Assembly: GCA_035772785.1 (NCBI GenBank)
Contig: JAOCPU010000025.1
Coordinates: 62,001 to 126,000 of the forward strand
DNA from: Phlebiopsis flavidoalba
Lineage: Eukaryota; Basidiomycota; Agaricomycetes; Polyporales; Phanerochaetaceae
Length of the DNA stretch: 64,000 nucleotides
Direction of reading: 5' to 3'
Position numbers and translations under genes: made by a program. Numbering within the stretch: position 1 is the first letter of the stretch; each line of letters starts with the position of its first letter. The notes under the pieces were generated by a model. The model did not search any database. It saw only the letters and a program-made list of their open reading frames with translations, and was not told the origin of the DNA. Shown here piece by piece: positions 1 to 10,828 of this stretch.

Positions 1-215
1 GGACTGTTGGGGGTTGGTGTATAATTAGACACCGAAGTTGGAATAGACCGGTGGGGGGATTTTTTTTTTTTTAGCGAAGCTATGTTGAGCGGCAGAGGCG
101 TTCTTTGCGTAGTTGATGACGACGGAAGCACCATCCGCGGCGAGACGCTTGACAATAGCAGCGCCGATGCTACGAGATGAGCCAGTGGACCAAGGCCACC
201 TTTGCCCAGCAAGTG
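1..215 (-). pseudogene. N-terminal part of a short-chain dehydrogenase/reductase (SDR), cut by window edge
   Basis: Read on the minus strand, 62-215 encodes the start of a Rossmann-fold SDR: a short lead (LAGKVALVTG), the TGSSRSIGAA cofactor-binding glycine motif, then IVKRLAADGASVVINYAKN, which is the usual beta1-alpha-beta2 unit of NADP-dependent fungal reductases. Reading it needs three single-base insertions to be ignored within about 33 bases (extra G, A and C near 185-215). The rest of the gene would lie to the left, outside the window. The family reduces or oxidises small carbonyl substrates in the cytosol; the substrate cannot be inferred. A second SDR of the same orientation lies at 553-1403, so this is probably a tandem pair. 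Whether it is a true pseudogene or poor sequence cannot be settled here. Confidence 0.6.
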
Positions 216-552
216 GGGGTGAAATAACGACCAGAACAACAGTTGGAAGGGTAGTTCAGGTAGTAGGATGCAAGAGAGCTAGAACGACAAGTGGGATGGT
301 GGGAAACCTGAGGCCCCGTCTATGTCAGCATTGATGGTCTTGCGTCATTTTACGATCGAAGACTACTGTAGATAGGATGACCGTTTTCCTACCTTGAGAA
401 AACAGCATCAGGGACTCGTTCTTTTGGGGTGGTGCAATATATTTTGGCAATGATTGCATCCGATGGATTGGTTCGTTTTACAACTATCATGGAACAGCAT
501 ATCACCTAGTGTGGGGAATGTCAGTTAAAATTCGTCTGCACGATAGCTTCGA

Positions 553-1403
553 CTACTCACCCCGTTTACAAAGATGGTCTGCCCGTGATCCACCCGGCCT
601 CATCACGAGCCAGGAATGAACCATGGGCGCAATCTCCTCAGGTTGCCCGATTCGCTTCAGCGGGGGGGTACAAAACTGGCCAGGTAGTTCAAGAACTCCT
701 GTGACTTGCCCTTTCGGAAAAGTTCGGTGTCCGTTGATCCAGGCGCAATGCAATTGACTGTCACGCCCTTTGCGCCGAGTTCTTTGGCGAGTACGCGGGT
801 CATTTGCTCGACGGCACCCTTGGACGAGGCGTAGATGAGGGTAGTCTCCCAAACGCCAGGAGGAATTTGGTAGTCGCAGACGAAAGAAAAATGACATGCG
901 CGCCTGCGCCGTGACGCTATCAGTGCAGTTCATTGCGAAAGGGGTTTTCTGGCGTACCGGGGTTAGAAGATACTTTGATGCCGTCTGAGTCGCATGAACA
1001 ACGGAATTTTGACCATTGGTCGAGAAGGTCTTGTCAAATATTTCTTCGGAGATATTGTCGAGTGTTAAACCCTCAGCAAACGCTGCGTTTAACACAAGGA
1101 TATCCAGCTTCCCCAGACGCTGTACAGTCACGTCCCTCCATCTAAGATGAGGGCCTGTTCCCTTCAGCGAGAGAGGACATGTCTGCGATTTGTATAGCAA
1201 TGGCCGACACCGTCGCGCTGACGGGTCATTGATCATCGTCGGCGAGCTTGCTGCTGCGATGTCTGCGGCTGGACATAGTTGATAACGACTGTGGCGCCGT
1301 CTGCTGCGAGGCCAAGCCGCCTCGCAATGGCGGCTCCTACATAATAAACCGCGAGAGGAGCCGGTAATCAAAGGCGGACCTTTCCTGCCAGTGCTTCATC
1401 CAT
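553..1403 (-). pseudogene. Short-chain dehydrogenase/reductase (SDR), near full length, frameshifted
   Basis: Nearly all landmarks of a classical SDR appear in order on the minus strand. There is a start at 1403 (MDEALAGKVR), the ITGSSRG glycine motif, VGAAIARRLG with ATVVINYV, KLDILVLNAAF (the NAG-type motif), the catalytic YASSKGAVEQM at about 830-855, TVNCIAPGSTDTELF at about 720-765, RIGQPEEIAP at about 625-660, and ITGQTIFVNG at the 3' end just before a GTGAGT splice donor at about 553-560. A short last exon is therefore likely beyond it. The motifs fall in different reading frames, so several single-base indels separate them. The Y-x-x-x-K dyad is intact. SDRs of this type use NADPH; the substrate is unknown. 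It is the same subfamily and orientation as the fragment at 1-215, which suggests local duplication. Confidence 0.7.
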
Positions 1404-2270
1404 GCTGGAATTGCAGAATTTACGAGTGTATTGGATTGTGTGAGAGTTGAAGGAGCAGCAGATGACTCTGCTTGGGGCTGTAGAACGCGAAGGTTTTGTA
1501 CGTATCAGCAAAACCGTTCACACGCTGTGCTGACGCGAGCAAAGAGCCCCCACAACTGGAACCCGCCAGTATAGTATACTAAGTGCTAAGTGGTGAAATT
1601 CCGCTATGGCAAGGTTGCAGCCTAACCCGTTCCTTCAAAATCATGACACCGTTGTCAGGATCGTAGGCGCAGCGTTTTCAGGATAAGAGCTTCGCGGGGC
1701 TCTTTCGTAACCCCAGTCATGTCGTTGATATTGAACGAGCAGCGTGACGGTTCTGTTGGCGACTGGTTTCTTGTTGAGGGAGTCTCTCAGATATCTCTGG
1801 AAGTCAAACGTCGAAACGTGTGATGAGGTTTGTGAGGAAGAACAATGGTCATTTAAATTCAGTGTGATGTGCGCGAATGAGTAGCGCCTCCATCCCAGAA
1901 TGGCTGATGGCGCTCACAGTCCTCCGGGATTTTTTTTTGCCGCAAAAGCGAACCGTACGGCATGGCGTTAGGCGACTTGACAAATACACGGCCTCTGGGG
2001 GCGTCTACTTGAGCGCTAATGTCCCACCACATCGTCCATGCCTTTTCGACTCCGCGCTGATGGAAGCCGCGCGGTAGGCTCACAGCCTCAAACTGGCCCA
2101 CGTATATGCTGATCAAACGAGTACATTCAAGCGGAGTGTGCTGCAGTCTATCGGCTATGCGCGCGGCTCTCTCGGTGAGGACCGAGGGTCGTTGGTTCGA
2201 CGAACCGCGGTAAAAAATGCAATTTTTTTTTCATTCCCCGCGGTGGCGCTGTCGAGCGCGCCGCTAAAGG
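1404..2270. other. Unassigned interval with possible exon relics on the minus strand
   Basis: I recognise no family here. Two minus-strand stretches read like protein: about 1640-1830 (contains LNKKPVANRTVTLLVQYQ) and 1859-2110 (contains YVGQFEAVSLPRGFHQRG and GRVFVKSPNAMPYGS). They may be exons of one decayed gene. At 2171-2206 two small perfect hairpins are followed by a T run, treated as a separate finding. Confidence 0.25.
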
Positions 2271-2274
2271 GCTT

Positions 2275-2505
2275 ACTACGTAGGGGTTTTTAGTGGTTTA
2301 TGGGTCTTTTTAGTGGTTGAGGGTTTCTTTTAGGGTTTAGGGTTTTCTTTAGCGGTTTTAGGGTTTTGGTTTAGTTTTAGCTGGTTTTAGGGTTTTTTTT
2401 AATGGTTTAGGGTCTCATTTTAGGGGTTTGTAGGGTGTTTAAAAAGGCTAGGAATTAGTGTTTTGGGTTTAATGTTTAGGTTTTTTTAGGTGTTTTTTTT
2501 GGGCT
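2275..2505. repeat. Degenerate TTTAGGG-like telomere-type tract
   Basis: About 230 bases are built from irregular units of the form GGTTTTTAG, TTTAGGG and TTTTAGGGTT on the plus strand, with varying T runs. This resembles telomeric G-rich repeats but is far from an exact array, and unique sequence lies on both sides. It may be an old interstitial telomere-like tract or a simple GT-rich low-complexity expansion. The surrounding genes show no other subtelomere sign. Confidence 0.6.
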
Positions 2506-3739
2506 GGGTATGATATCACTCCCTTGCGGCCCTTGGGGCCGCGTCGTCCACAACTGCCACACTGCAAAGTAAAATCTAAAGCGCCGGAACACGCGTAAGC
2601 CATCACGGCGGAGTTCGAAAAGGCATGGACGATCTAGTGGGAGGATTAGCCTCTAAGTGGGGCGTCTCTCGCTCGTTCTCTGTGCATACACGAGTCCTGT
2701 ACACAGTGCAGGGGAAACACTCCGTAAAAAATGCTCCCAGCTCACTTATAAATCAACCTGTTCACCGTAAACCACACCTTGAAACGTTATATACCAGAAA
2801 GCAACTGGGCTATAATCGGTCTTGATGTCATCTCCTGCTAGACACTCAGGGGACCCGCTGGAGCAGCCAGGTGCTGCGTGACACCTGTCCGTATTAACAT
2901 TAGGCGCACATTGTGCCTCACCGGCTGTTTGTAGCAACGCTCCCATTCAAAACGGAGAACGTGCATGATATAGACCAGACCGGGCTAGATCCTGGACATG
3001 GGCTCCTGTGTGCTCGCCCATTGTGTCCGCCATCTCACACTATACAATTTTCCTACATACCATCCGCAAGATGTGTTTCATATCCTCGACAGCTCACAAT
3101 TGCCGCATCTATCGCCATGTGGGGGCATCAGCTACTATGGCTGTTTTACCTGGATAGCATGAGGGGTGAGAGGTAACCCAAATTCACACCACTTGAGTAC
3201 ATCTCCCCAGGACCCGTCAGACCCGGGCCCCTACCCCGCATAGTGTGGCCCCCTTTTTTGGGGCAAAGCTTCAACGAGTCATAGTCCGGACAGCGGAAAA
3301 ATTCAGAGTTGTACCTCAGGAACAATGGGTCGCCCAGATACGGACCACACACATCGACTTATCAAAGGCATTTTATTTGGGGTTCGTTAATTTAATACCA
3401 GAGGATTATCAAGGCTCCACCTATTTCCAGACGTGGCGGCCCTTTGTGGAGTCTACGAATACGAGGTTAACTTTGACAGCTGTGATTTACGACATTTCGG
3501 ACGGAACTTCAATAAAACTTTGACAGAGAGTTCCTCCATCATGTTCTTACCCTGTACCCCCCCTCATTACCACAAACCCCCGCCACGAACTAGCACATAT
3601 ACCTAAAGGCCTGCAATCTAGCTCTGGAACCACCTGACACGCATTCTTGGGCCCATGGCGTTACTTGGTGACTGAGCGTTGCGTTAGGGAAATGATTACT
3701 TCTATGTTAGAGTCCGTACTCGGACTAAGATAGACTCAG
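2506..3739. other. Interval without a recognisable gene
   Basis: Only short open frames without family resemblance occur. The plus-strand stretch 3294-3530 reads as plausible protein (EKFRVVPQEQWVAQ, STYFQTWRPFVEST), but I cannot assign it. The missing 5' part of the P450 copy that starts to be readable at 3740 should lie here, yet no P450 N-terminal motif is visible. Confidence 0.3.
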
Positions 3740-3837
3740 ATGAACAACACAGAAACCAGGTCAGCAGAAATAACTCGTATCATCCATACACGCGAGCTCA
3801 TCCGTCCACAGAGGCGTGTCAGCCCTTCGGAACCCAT

Positions 3838-3945
3838 CAAAAAAAAAGAAAAAGCAAAAAAAAAAACAAAAAATCAAAAAAAAAAAAAACATCAAAAAAA
3901 AGAAAAAAAAAACAAAGAAAAAACAAAAAAGACCAAAAAAAGACA
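3838..3945 (+). repeat. A-rich low-complexity tract inside P450 copy 1
   Basis: About 108 bases consist almost wholly of A runs broken by single G, C or T. The flanks align with P450 copy 2 (3740 with 6844 and 3930 with about 6960), where the tract is absent. It therefore looks like an expansion or insertion in one copy. Lysine-rich or phenylalanine-rich frames across it are artefacts of composition. Confidence 0.75.
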
Positions 3946-5217
3946 TCAACTTCGAGAATCAACCGAGATATTTGTTCAAAAATCCAAACCAGGCTTGCAT
4001 CATTCGTCTCCAACATGTGTTGCCTTCCTAACCGTTTTGCTTAGTTTACGCGACTTGTGGTCTGCGGAGATCGCAAAAGCAGACGGAAGCATCCGCGAGA
4101 GTTGACGCGCTCTCGTGGCTAGGCCGTGCGACGCTCGACATCATCGTGTCCTGGCTGGTAATTTGACACTACACGTAGTGCTAAATGCAAGCTAAATCAG
4201 AGAAGATCACGTAGGATTCAATTACAACTTCGAAGCGTTGAACCCAAGTGCCATGTCAACGAACTGAGCGAAATCTTTCAAACGTTGTCTTTTCTCCCCG
4301 CAAGGGACCCGTCGCTGGCCTCTTCTCGCTCATGCAAGGCATACTACCACCATTGCGCCTGATTGTAAACGTTCAATAATATTCCTAACGAACATTTTCA
4401 CGTACTGACCGTGGATCGCACAGCGTACGCAAAACAATCGCCGTCAAGAAGCTGCTATGGCGTCAATGGTCGCGCATCGGTAGACAGCTCATAGCTGAGA
4501 AGAAGCTGCCATTCTAGCTAGAGTCACGTGACAAGGGCCGTGTGCAAAAGAAGGATGTTAGGTGGCCGGTATTTTGCTCACCCTGCGTCATCAAGGCGAA
4601 CAGTGGCCACGGAATATTCCGGACAGTCAGAGACTCACGGGAAGATGAGTGTTAGCCCGTGAGTAATCCAGATTGTTTTTTGTCTGCCTTTGCGGTCGCT
4701 CTAGGATAGTCCGCCCATAGACAGTGAGGTGCCCACGTAAGTGATATCTTTGGATCGTGTTGTTATAACTATTTGGGCTCCATCGCTTCACAGTTTCTAT
4801 ATGTACAGCCGGGCTATGAGACCCGTACGAGCTCCGCAACCCAACGTGGTGCTTGTTCCAAAGCTGGGACACAGAGTCCTACTAATCCAACAGAAGCTGC
4901 GTGATGAGTGCTGCTTAAGGTCCCATACAGAATACGCCAAGACGATGGAACGATCTCAAACCTGCCTTTACCCTTGATCTTGACATGGTGTTCTCAAGAG
5001 AGATCTATTTGCAGTCAGCCGACGGCACGGGCCGTCTTTTCCTGCAATCAACGCGGCGTCCGCGGTGCAAGACGACACTATCCCTGTAGACATTCCTTTC
5101 ACAGACAAGAAAGGCAGACGATGCGATCACGTCAGGCTCGTGCCCTTTCGACTCTCGAGGGACTAATGCGCAAAATGTCTGATTCCATAACCTCGTTAGC
5201 AGGTTGGACACTGGGGG

Positions 5218-5320
5218 TGTAGGGATGACGGGAAGAAAGAAAAAAAGCAGGGTGGTGGGAGGAGAGGAAAAGGAGAAGGAAGAAAGGGGGGTGGGGGGAG
5301 GCGTGTTAGGAGTGAGTGTG
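5218..5320 (+). repeat. Purine-only tract (GA/GGGG-rich) inside P450 copy 1
   Basis: A stretch almost purely of A and G on the plus strand (GGGAAGAAAG, GGTGGTGGGAGGAG, GGGGGGTGGGGGGAGG) lies between the conserved DIPFTDKKGRR block and the [11 protein letters not shown] block. A short intron and a few conserved residues would be expected there. Several G runs of three to six could in principle form a G-quadruplex. Confidence 0.6.
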
Positions 5321-5809
5321 GGAGAATCCCTTTTATACTCCCTCCTGGCTACCAACCGCTCAAAGGAACTCTGGGGTGAGGATGCAATGGAATTCAAGTG
5401 CGTCAATATCATCTTCCAGTGCTAGGAAAACTTCGTCTTACATTGATACATAGGCCCGAGCGGTGGGAGCACTCCCCGCGAGTCCGCGTCAAGTATTCCG
5501 GGCGTCTGGGCCAATGCTCCTCCTCATTCCTAGGCGGGCCCCGCGCCTGCATCGGCTACCGCTTTTCTCTAGTCGAGTACGTGGATCGTCGCCCATGGTA
5601 TGACTGCGGCCTCATTGCTGCGTACTGCGCTTCTAGGACCAAAGCACTGCTATTCGCGCTTGTCAGGGCGTTTGAGTTTGAGCTCGGAGTCGACCCTGGG
5701 GCTTATCAAGAAGAAGAGCACGATTGTGCAGAGGCCGGTCATACACAACGGGGATAAGAAGCAAGACAGAGTCGAAATGCCCCTCATCATTAAGCCATAC
5801 AGGCCGTAA

Positions 5810-6087
5810 ATTTCTGGACCTGCGTGCTGTCGACAGGATTACCAAGGCTATGCTGGAGGATTCGCGTTAGTCTATAGTGAGTGCGCTTAGTGGGCGCAGC
5901 ATACCAGTAGCACACCAGGGACACTAGAACTAGCTTCATATTTCGCCTCTTATTTACATGCAATGTTCATCGCTCTTTGTGTCAAGCGTCATCATACTAA
6001 GCATGCTGAAGCCCTGGGGGAATATATGGTAGAGTAAGAATCCGGTGGTCGCGTAAGTCGGAGGCCGAGTGACGCCAACCTCGGGAC
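5810..6087. other. Intergenic spacer between the two P450 copies
   Basis: This holds the 3' flank of copy 1 and the 5' flank of copy 2. I see no gene or clear regulatory motif. Confidence 0.5.
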
Positions 6088-6094
6088 ATGCCGA

Positions 6095-8646
6095 GTGACG
6101 GAAATCAGGATCGTATGCATGCCGCAGATGTTTGTTGCAACCTACTTCATTGCTCCCAGGACAGCCATGTGCGAGAAGGACCTCACTTCATACGCAGCCG
6201 CGGACAAGGAGGCATACAAACTCTCTTTGCCCAAACTCCCACCTCAACTGCCCTTTCTCGCGTCCGCCGAACACCCTGTCATCGTACTCACAAGGCTCGA
6301 CATGACACTCGCTGTGCTCCTAGTAGTCCCATCCGCGCTCCTAATCGTAATAGGACGCTAACCTAGGGCCCCTATTCTGGAGAACGTTGACGTCTCCATT
6401 GCGACTGCTTCCGGGACCTCCCTCTCCGAGTTTCTTTGGGGGCACACACGAGATTATCTCAACAAATACGAGACCTCCCTTCCTCAAGAAGAGTGGGTTA
6501 GGATATATGGACCTACGATATCGTTCAACTTTCTATTTGGGGTATGTGGCCACGTCGTTTTTATAGATGGTCTCACTGAAATCAGACACCAGGTGCCCCG
6601 TCTTTGGACTGTTGACACCAGGTCATTCCCCCCCTTCCTTGCCATAGCAGTCAGGAGCTAACTTACGTCTGTATAGAGCAGTAACGCACATTATACATCA
6701 GACTGCCATTTACCACAAGAAACCACTCCCTGCGCGCTATTTCCTCACCCGTCTTCTTGGACCTGGTGTCCTCGTTGCCGAAGGTGAGCCCTCTCCATAA
6801 GGGCCAGTACATGGGGAATACTCACTGCTTAGTAGCCCCACAGATGAACAGCACACAAAAACCAGGTAGTTTATGGAGGATAGTACTACGTCGCGCGCTG
6901 GTCCTGACCTCAATTCTACCAGCGGAGGGTTCTCAACCCAGCCTTCGGGTCCGTCACAACTACAAAGAAATCACCGGTATCTTCACAGAGAAATCAAATC
7001 AGGTTCGTCGCTCACTTCGCGAGAGATTTCATCTGTCAACACTTATTATCGCACAGTTACGAGATCTGTGGATGGCAGAGATCGCCAAAGCTGGAGGAGC
7101 TTCTGCAAGAGTCAATGGTATCTCCTGGATGAGTAGAGCGACCCTAGACATAATTGGGCTCGCAGGTGGGCTTGAAACTCATATTGGCCGTTTTTTTTTT
7201 TGTTGACGAGTATCAGGATTTAACTACAACTTCGAAGCCCTTAATCCCAGCGGGGACATTAACGAGCTCTGAGCCAAGCCTTCAACATCATGTTCAAACC
7301 AAAAAGGTTCTGTCCGACTATTCGGCTTCCTCCAAGGCATAATTCCTCCGCTCCGCTCATAGTCAGTCACATCTCCCACACATCATATCGAGGAATGATA
7401 ACGACTGCTGCACTCCCCACTTTGATGCAACGCATCAAGAGAACGGCGAAACAATCGCTTAGAAGCGCAAGCTCTGGAAGCTATGCAGAGAATTGGCAGA
7501 CAACTTTTGGCAGAGAAGAGAAAGCGGCAATTTTGGCAGAAGCGCGGAAAAGGGTAGAGGAGTTGCGATACGAGAGGAGCGGGATATGACCGACCGCGTG
7601 ACTTGCTGAGTTTGTTGATCAAAGCGAATATGGCAACGTGATATCCCCGAGAGCCAAAGGTTGTCCGACGAGGATGGTGTTGGCATTTCGCGTAAGCCCC
7701 CCTCTGCGGTTTTCCTCTTCCAGAGCATGTTGCTGACTTTTTGCATACGCAGAGGTTCCCACGATAAGTCAACACGCATCTATGCGGTCAACGTGCACTC
7801 ACGAGGGCTGTAGGTTCATCGTGGCAGGCCACGAAAACCACAAGCGTAGCGACAACGTGGGCTCTGTACCAACTCACTCAGAGCCCGGATGTCCAGATCA
7901 AGCTTCGCGAGGAGCTACTACGAACTTCGACAGATCATCCAAGTATGGATGAGCTAAACTCTCTTCCATATCTTGACATGTTCGTGAAGGAAACTCTCCG
8001 GTTCCATACCCCGGTGCCTATTTCCAGTCGGGCGGCGATGCAAGATGACCGTATCCGGTCCCCCCACGGTGGACACGCGCGTTTATTGACAAGAAAGGGC
8101 GCACATGCGACCACATCGAGTACGCTTTCTCCTATTTTCCTACTGATGTCCGGCCCCTCATGAAAAAACAGAATTAAAAAGGGCGACCTCATCTTCCTCC
8201 CTCTCAAGTCTATCAACAGATCCACAGACTTGTGGGGCGACGATGCTCTCCAATTCAAGTATGTTATGAAACATCCTACGAAAAGTTTCAATTTATTGAT
8301 TGTGTTGTAGACCCGAGCGCTGGAGGGGAGCATCCTCAGGACAAAGCAGCTCACGTTCCCGGAGTTTGGGCAAACCAACTCACCTTCTTCGGCGGACCGC
8401 ATGCATGCATTGGCTACCGTTTTTCTGTGGTCGAGTAAGTACACGTGCGGCACGAAGAGAACATGTCTGACATTATGTGTCAGAACCAAAGCCCTACTGT
8501 TTGCGCTCGTGCGTGCATTTGAGTTCGAGCTCGCTGTGAAACCCGAAGAGGTGAAGAAAAAAGGCGAAGTTGTACAACGCCCTGTGCTCGCTGGATCTGA
8601 CGCGTCAGACATGCCTCTCACTATCAAGCCGTACCGCCAATACTAG
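6095..8646 (+). pseudogene. Cytochrome P450, second copy of the tandem pair, frameshifted
   Basis: This copy is more complete than the first. A hydrophobic segment that could be the membrane anchor (LAVLLVVPSALLIVIG) lies at about 6310-6355, but it is not at the very start. Then come FLWGHTRDYL (about 6430), THIIHQTAIYHKKPLPARY (about 6690-6745), LLGPGVLVAEGE (about 6755), LRDLWMAEIAKAGG (about 7056), SWMSRATLDIIGLAG (7123-7166) and FNYNFEALNPSG. RDLLSLLIKANMAT (about 7597) and the I-helix [17 protein letters not shown] (about 7825-7875) follow; one extra base splits that oxygen-activation motif. The ExxR sequence is [18 protein letters not shown] (about 7987). [19 protein letters not shown] comes next, an intron (about 8257-8308), the haem motif [17 protein letters not shown] (8386-8436), a second intron (8436-8483), then [14 protein letters not shown] and LTIKPYRQY before TAG. 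About four or five one-base shifts break the frame. The introns match those of copy 1 in position. Confidence 0.8.
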
Positions 8647-9534
8647 ACTCCGCTTAGACGTAAGTTCTTCGCGGGCACATTGTTCCAAAAGTAAGCGCGG
8701 TTGGTTCGTCGTTCGTCGCTCATGGTTTGTTCAGAAAATTTGGTCTCGATGCACGTTAGCAAAGCTCTTCTCGCCTGTCATAGATACTCCTAGTACTCAC
8801 ACGCATGGCTTGACTAAATGGCTTATAATGCACGACAGAATGACTCTGCTCAATTGAAAACAAATAATTATAGGATAGGAAATAAATATAAGCGTATGTC
8901 AAGTCTGAGTGGCCGTTAGGGAATAAAAATCACAAGCAGCTACAGCGCCCGAAGAAGTACAAAGTTTTCTCCTTTGGGCTGCGTGTCCTAAAAACTAAGT
9001 AGCGAGCGAGAACAGCCATGAGCGTATTGTCCTTTTCGCGGTCTCGAGGACAAGTGCCTCTGAGTTGGTCAAACATCTATTTAAATCCAATCGAAACGAA
9101 ACACTCACCTTCTTCGTCGACGTTGCCCCACGTACATGCCGTTATATTGTGCCCATATTACACACACCAAAATCATGTTGGCATTCGCAATGCGTGCAGA
9201 TGCATGTATGTCGCAAATCTTCCACGTCTGAGGTGACGTTGGGGTCGGACGATCCGTCAACAAAAAACGAAACAACTTTGGCCAGCAACGCGTTCGTTGA
9301 AGTTGGCAGCGTGCACGCATAGTTGTTCAGTTGAGACTTGTGTGCGGGACATGTGGTATAAATACTCAGCGGCAGAAGTTGTGAAGTCCATTGCTTTTCA
9401 AGTATGTGTACTTGTCAGTCCGCTGACGTGAGGGTATGGTACATGAGGTTCATTAAGCTTTCGGAGCTGGCCAAGACAATTTATGCTAGAGAGGTTCGGT
9501 CAACGTCAGGTGCATGATGCCGCCTCGAAAAAGA
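8647..9534. other. Interval without a recognisable gene
   Basis: The AT-rich stretch 8860-8900 follows the P450 and includes AATAAA-like hexamers that could serve its 3' end. The rest has short open frames only, with no family I recognise. Confidence 0.4.
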
Positions 9535-10134
9535 CTCACCCTCTTGCGCACGCCACACTTGGTTTCGGCCGTCCCACTTACCACCAGATGGATACGGGCT
9601 AGCAGGCTGTGAGCTGTTGCGTGATATCACATGAGAATGGGACGTACCGTTCCGGGCGTTGGGTTTCCATGATCACTGAGGTCGAGGTTGAACCAAGTGT
9701 TTCAGGACGAAGATTCTGCAGCCACGAGAATCGCATCAGGTGGAAAAATACTCGGACGAAGCGTCCGCACCTGTAGCATGAGGGGATCCTGCTCGTCACG
9801 ACGGACATCCCATTGTGTGGGGTCGCTGGAGACGCCAATGACATGGACGTAGCGCGCCGTCTCCGGCGCCCTGGCTGATCGAGAGGTACTGCCAGTACCG
9901 ACGTTCTGAATCACCCAGCCGGGGCCTTCGTGAAGCTTTTCAAATCGCCACTGTGTTCAACATGAGTACCAGGTAACCCATACGTTTTTCGACGAAGATA
10001 CATACCTTCTGGTTGTCACCCGCCGTGGAAGTCCCAGCCGATGACGGACTCGCCGTCGGTGCCAGAAAGATCGACACAGTTGCCGGCTTGGCATTGAAGA
10101 GGATGTATTCGTGTCCGGGTTCGATGGTAGCCAT
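9535..10134 (-). pseudogene. Ricin-B-type (beta-trefoil) lectin domain protein, frameshifted
   Basis: The minus strand reads as a small basidiomycete beta-trefoil carbohydrate-binding protein. It starts at ATG 10134, and an AT-rich CATATAAG at 10184-10191 lies about 50 bases upstream. Segments: EYILFNAKPATV (about 10085-10115), an IDLSG/GGDNQKV block (about 10010-10070), an intron (about 9952-10012), WRFEKLHEGPGWVIQNVGTG (about 9890-9950), FEWD-like TQWDVRRDEQDP (about 9785-9815), NLDLSDHGNPTPGT (about 9660-9695), an intron, and the last QxW-type unit GRNQVWR (about 9560-9580). Three repeats with GxxNQxW-like endings are the hallmark of the fold. Fungal members bind sugars and often serve in defence against grazers. 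No catalytic toxin domain is present. At least three single-base shifts break the frame. The 3' end is not fixed. Confidence 0.65.
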
Positions 10135-10828
10135 GGTAGATCTGGTGGATGCGGGGTTGGGGATTTAGGAACGAGCTCGGGACTTATATGTCCCTTCAGG
10201 GCGCGTATGATATCACCGTCTTTGCCTAGTTCCATTCATGCTGTACTCTGCCGTTCAGCCAAAGGTACGGCAGTACGGCCGAATTTGACCGCCAAGCGTG
10301 ATTTCTTCGGGTCGAGGCGTCAGTGGAGCTACGAGGATGAGTAGATCGAGATGAGAGGACTGATGACTGTCAACGAAGTACGCGCAGCACTCACGGTCTA
10401 GCCCGCCGAAAAGAATTTGTGCCATACTCAGGTGCTCGACGCAAATGCTCGAGTGCAATAACTATTCTATAGGTAAAATAATGTTACAAATAGAGTGAGT
10501 GGTTCGAACAGCTAGGAGAGGATGAAGTCTTGCGCACCACGCATACCAATATGACCCCACGGGAGTGGCAGCACCGCACTCCTCACTGAATGAGCCGTTC
10601 ATACATCAGATACCGATACACGCAGCATCGATAAATCTTGTTATGATGGATATTGAAGAGGGTGCGGGTTCGTGAAGTTTGATTTGTCGAGTTTGTGGGC
10701 ACGGAAGGCGACTGCATCGGTGGGAGGTCTGGGCAGAATGGGGCAGGTTGCTCCTCGTTTTCGTTTGGAACGCACGAATGAAAGGACGCGGCGAGTCAGC
10801 TAGAGCAAGCTGCGTGGCCGTAGGCGTC
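10135..10828. other. Upstream region of the lectin and unassigned sequence
   Basis: This contains the probable lectin promoter (TATA-like element at 10184-10191). I recognise nothing in the remainder. Confidence 0.4.

Larger units (their letters stand above)
3740..5809 (+). pseudogene. Cytochrome P450, first copy of a tandem pair, broken
   Basis: Haem-thiolate monooxygenase of the basidiomycete type with a C-helix/I-helix style segment. Visible blocks in order are LRDLWSAEIAKA (about 4046-4085), FNYNFEALNPS (about 4217), QQKLRDE (about 4889), LDMVL (about 4978), QDDTIPVDIPFTDKKGRR (about 5066-5120), [15 protein letters not shown] (about 5354-5399), then an intron of about 55 bp ending at 5453. 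PERW follows, then the haem motif [17 protein letters not shown] (5526-5578) with its cysteine ligand, [17 protein letters not shown], and a C-terminus IIKPYRP ending at a TAA. Two low-complexity inserts interrupt it: an A-rich tract (3838-3945) and a purine tract (5218-5320). No intact N-terminal anchor or I-helix AGxxT motif was seen. The start at 3740 is only where homology to the second copy (6844) begins. Confidence 0.75.

Noticed and set aside
3740..4105. Lysine-rich open frame (and a phenylalanine-rich one on the other strand)
   Set aside because: Produced by the A-rich tract inside P450 copy 1, not by a gene of its own.
5005..5412. 135-codon minus-strand open frame across P450 copy 1
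   Set aside because: It lies opposite the recognisable P450 exons and the purine tract; a shadow frame.
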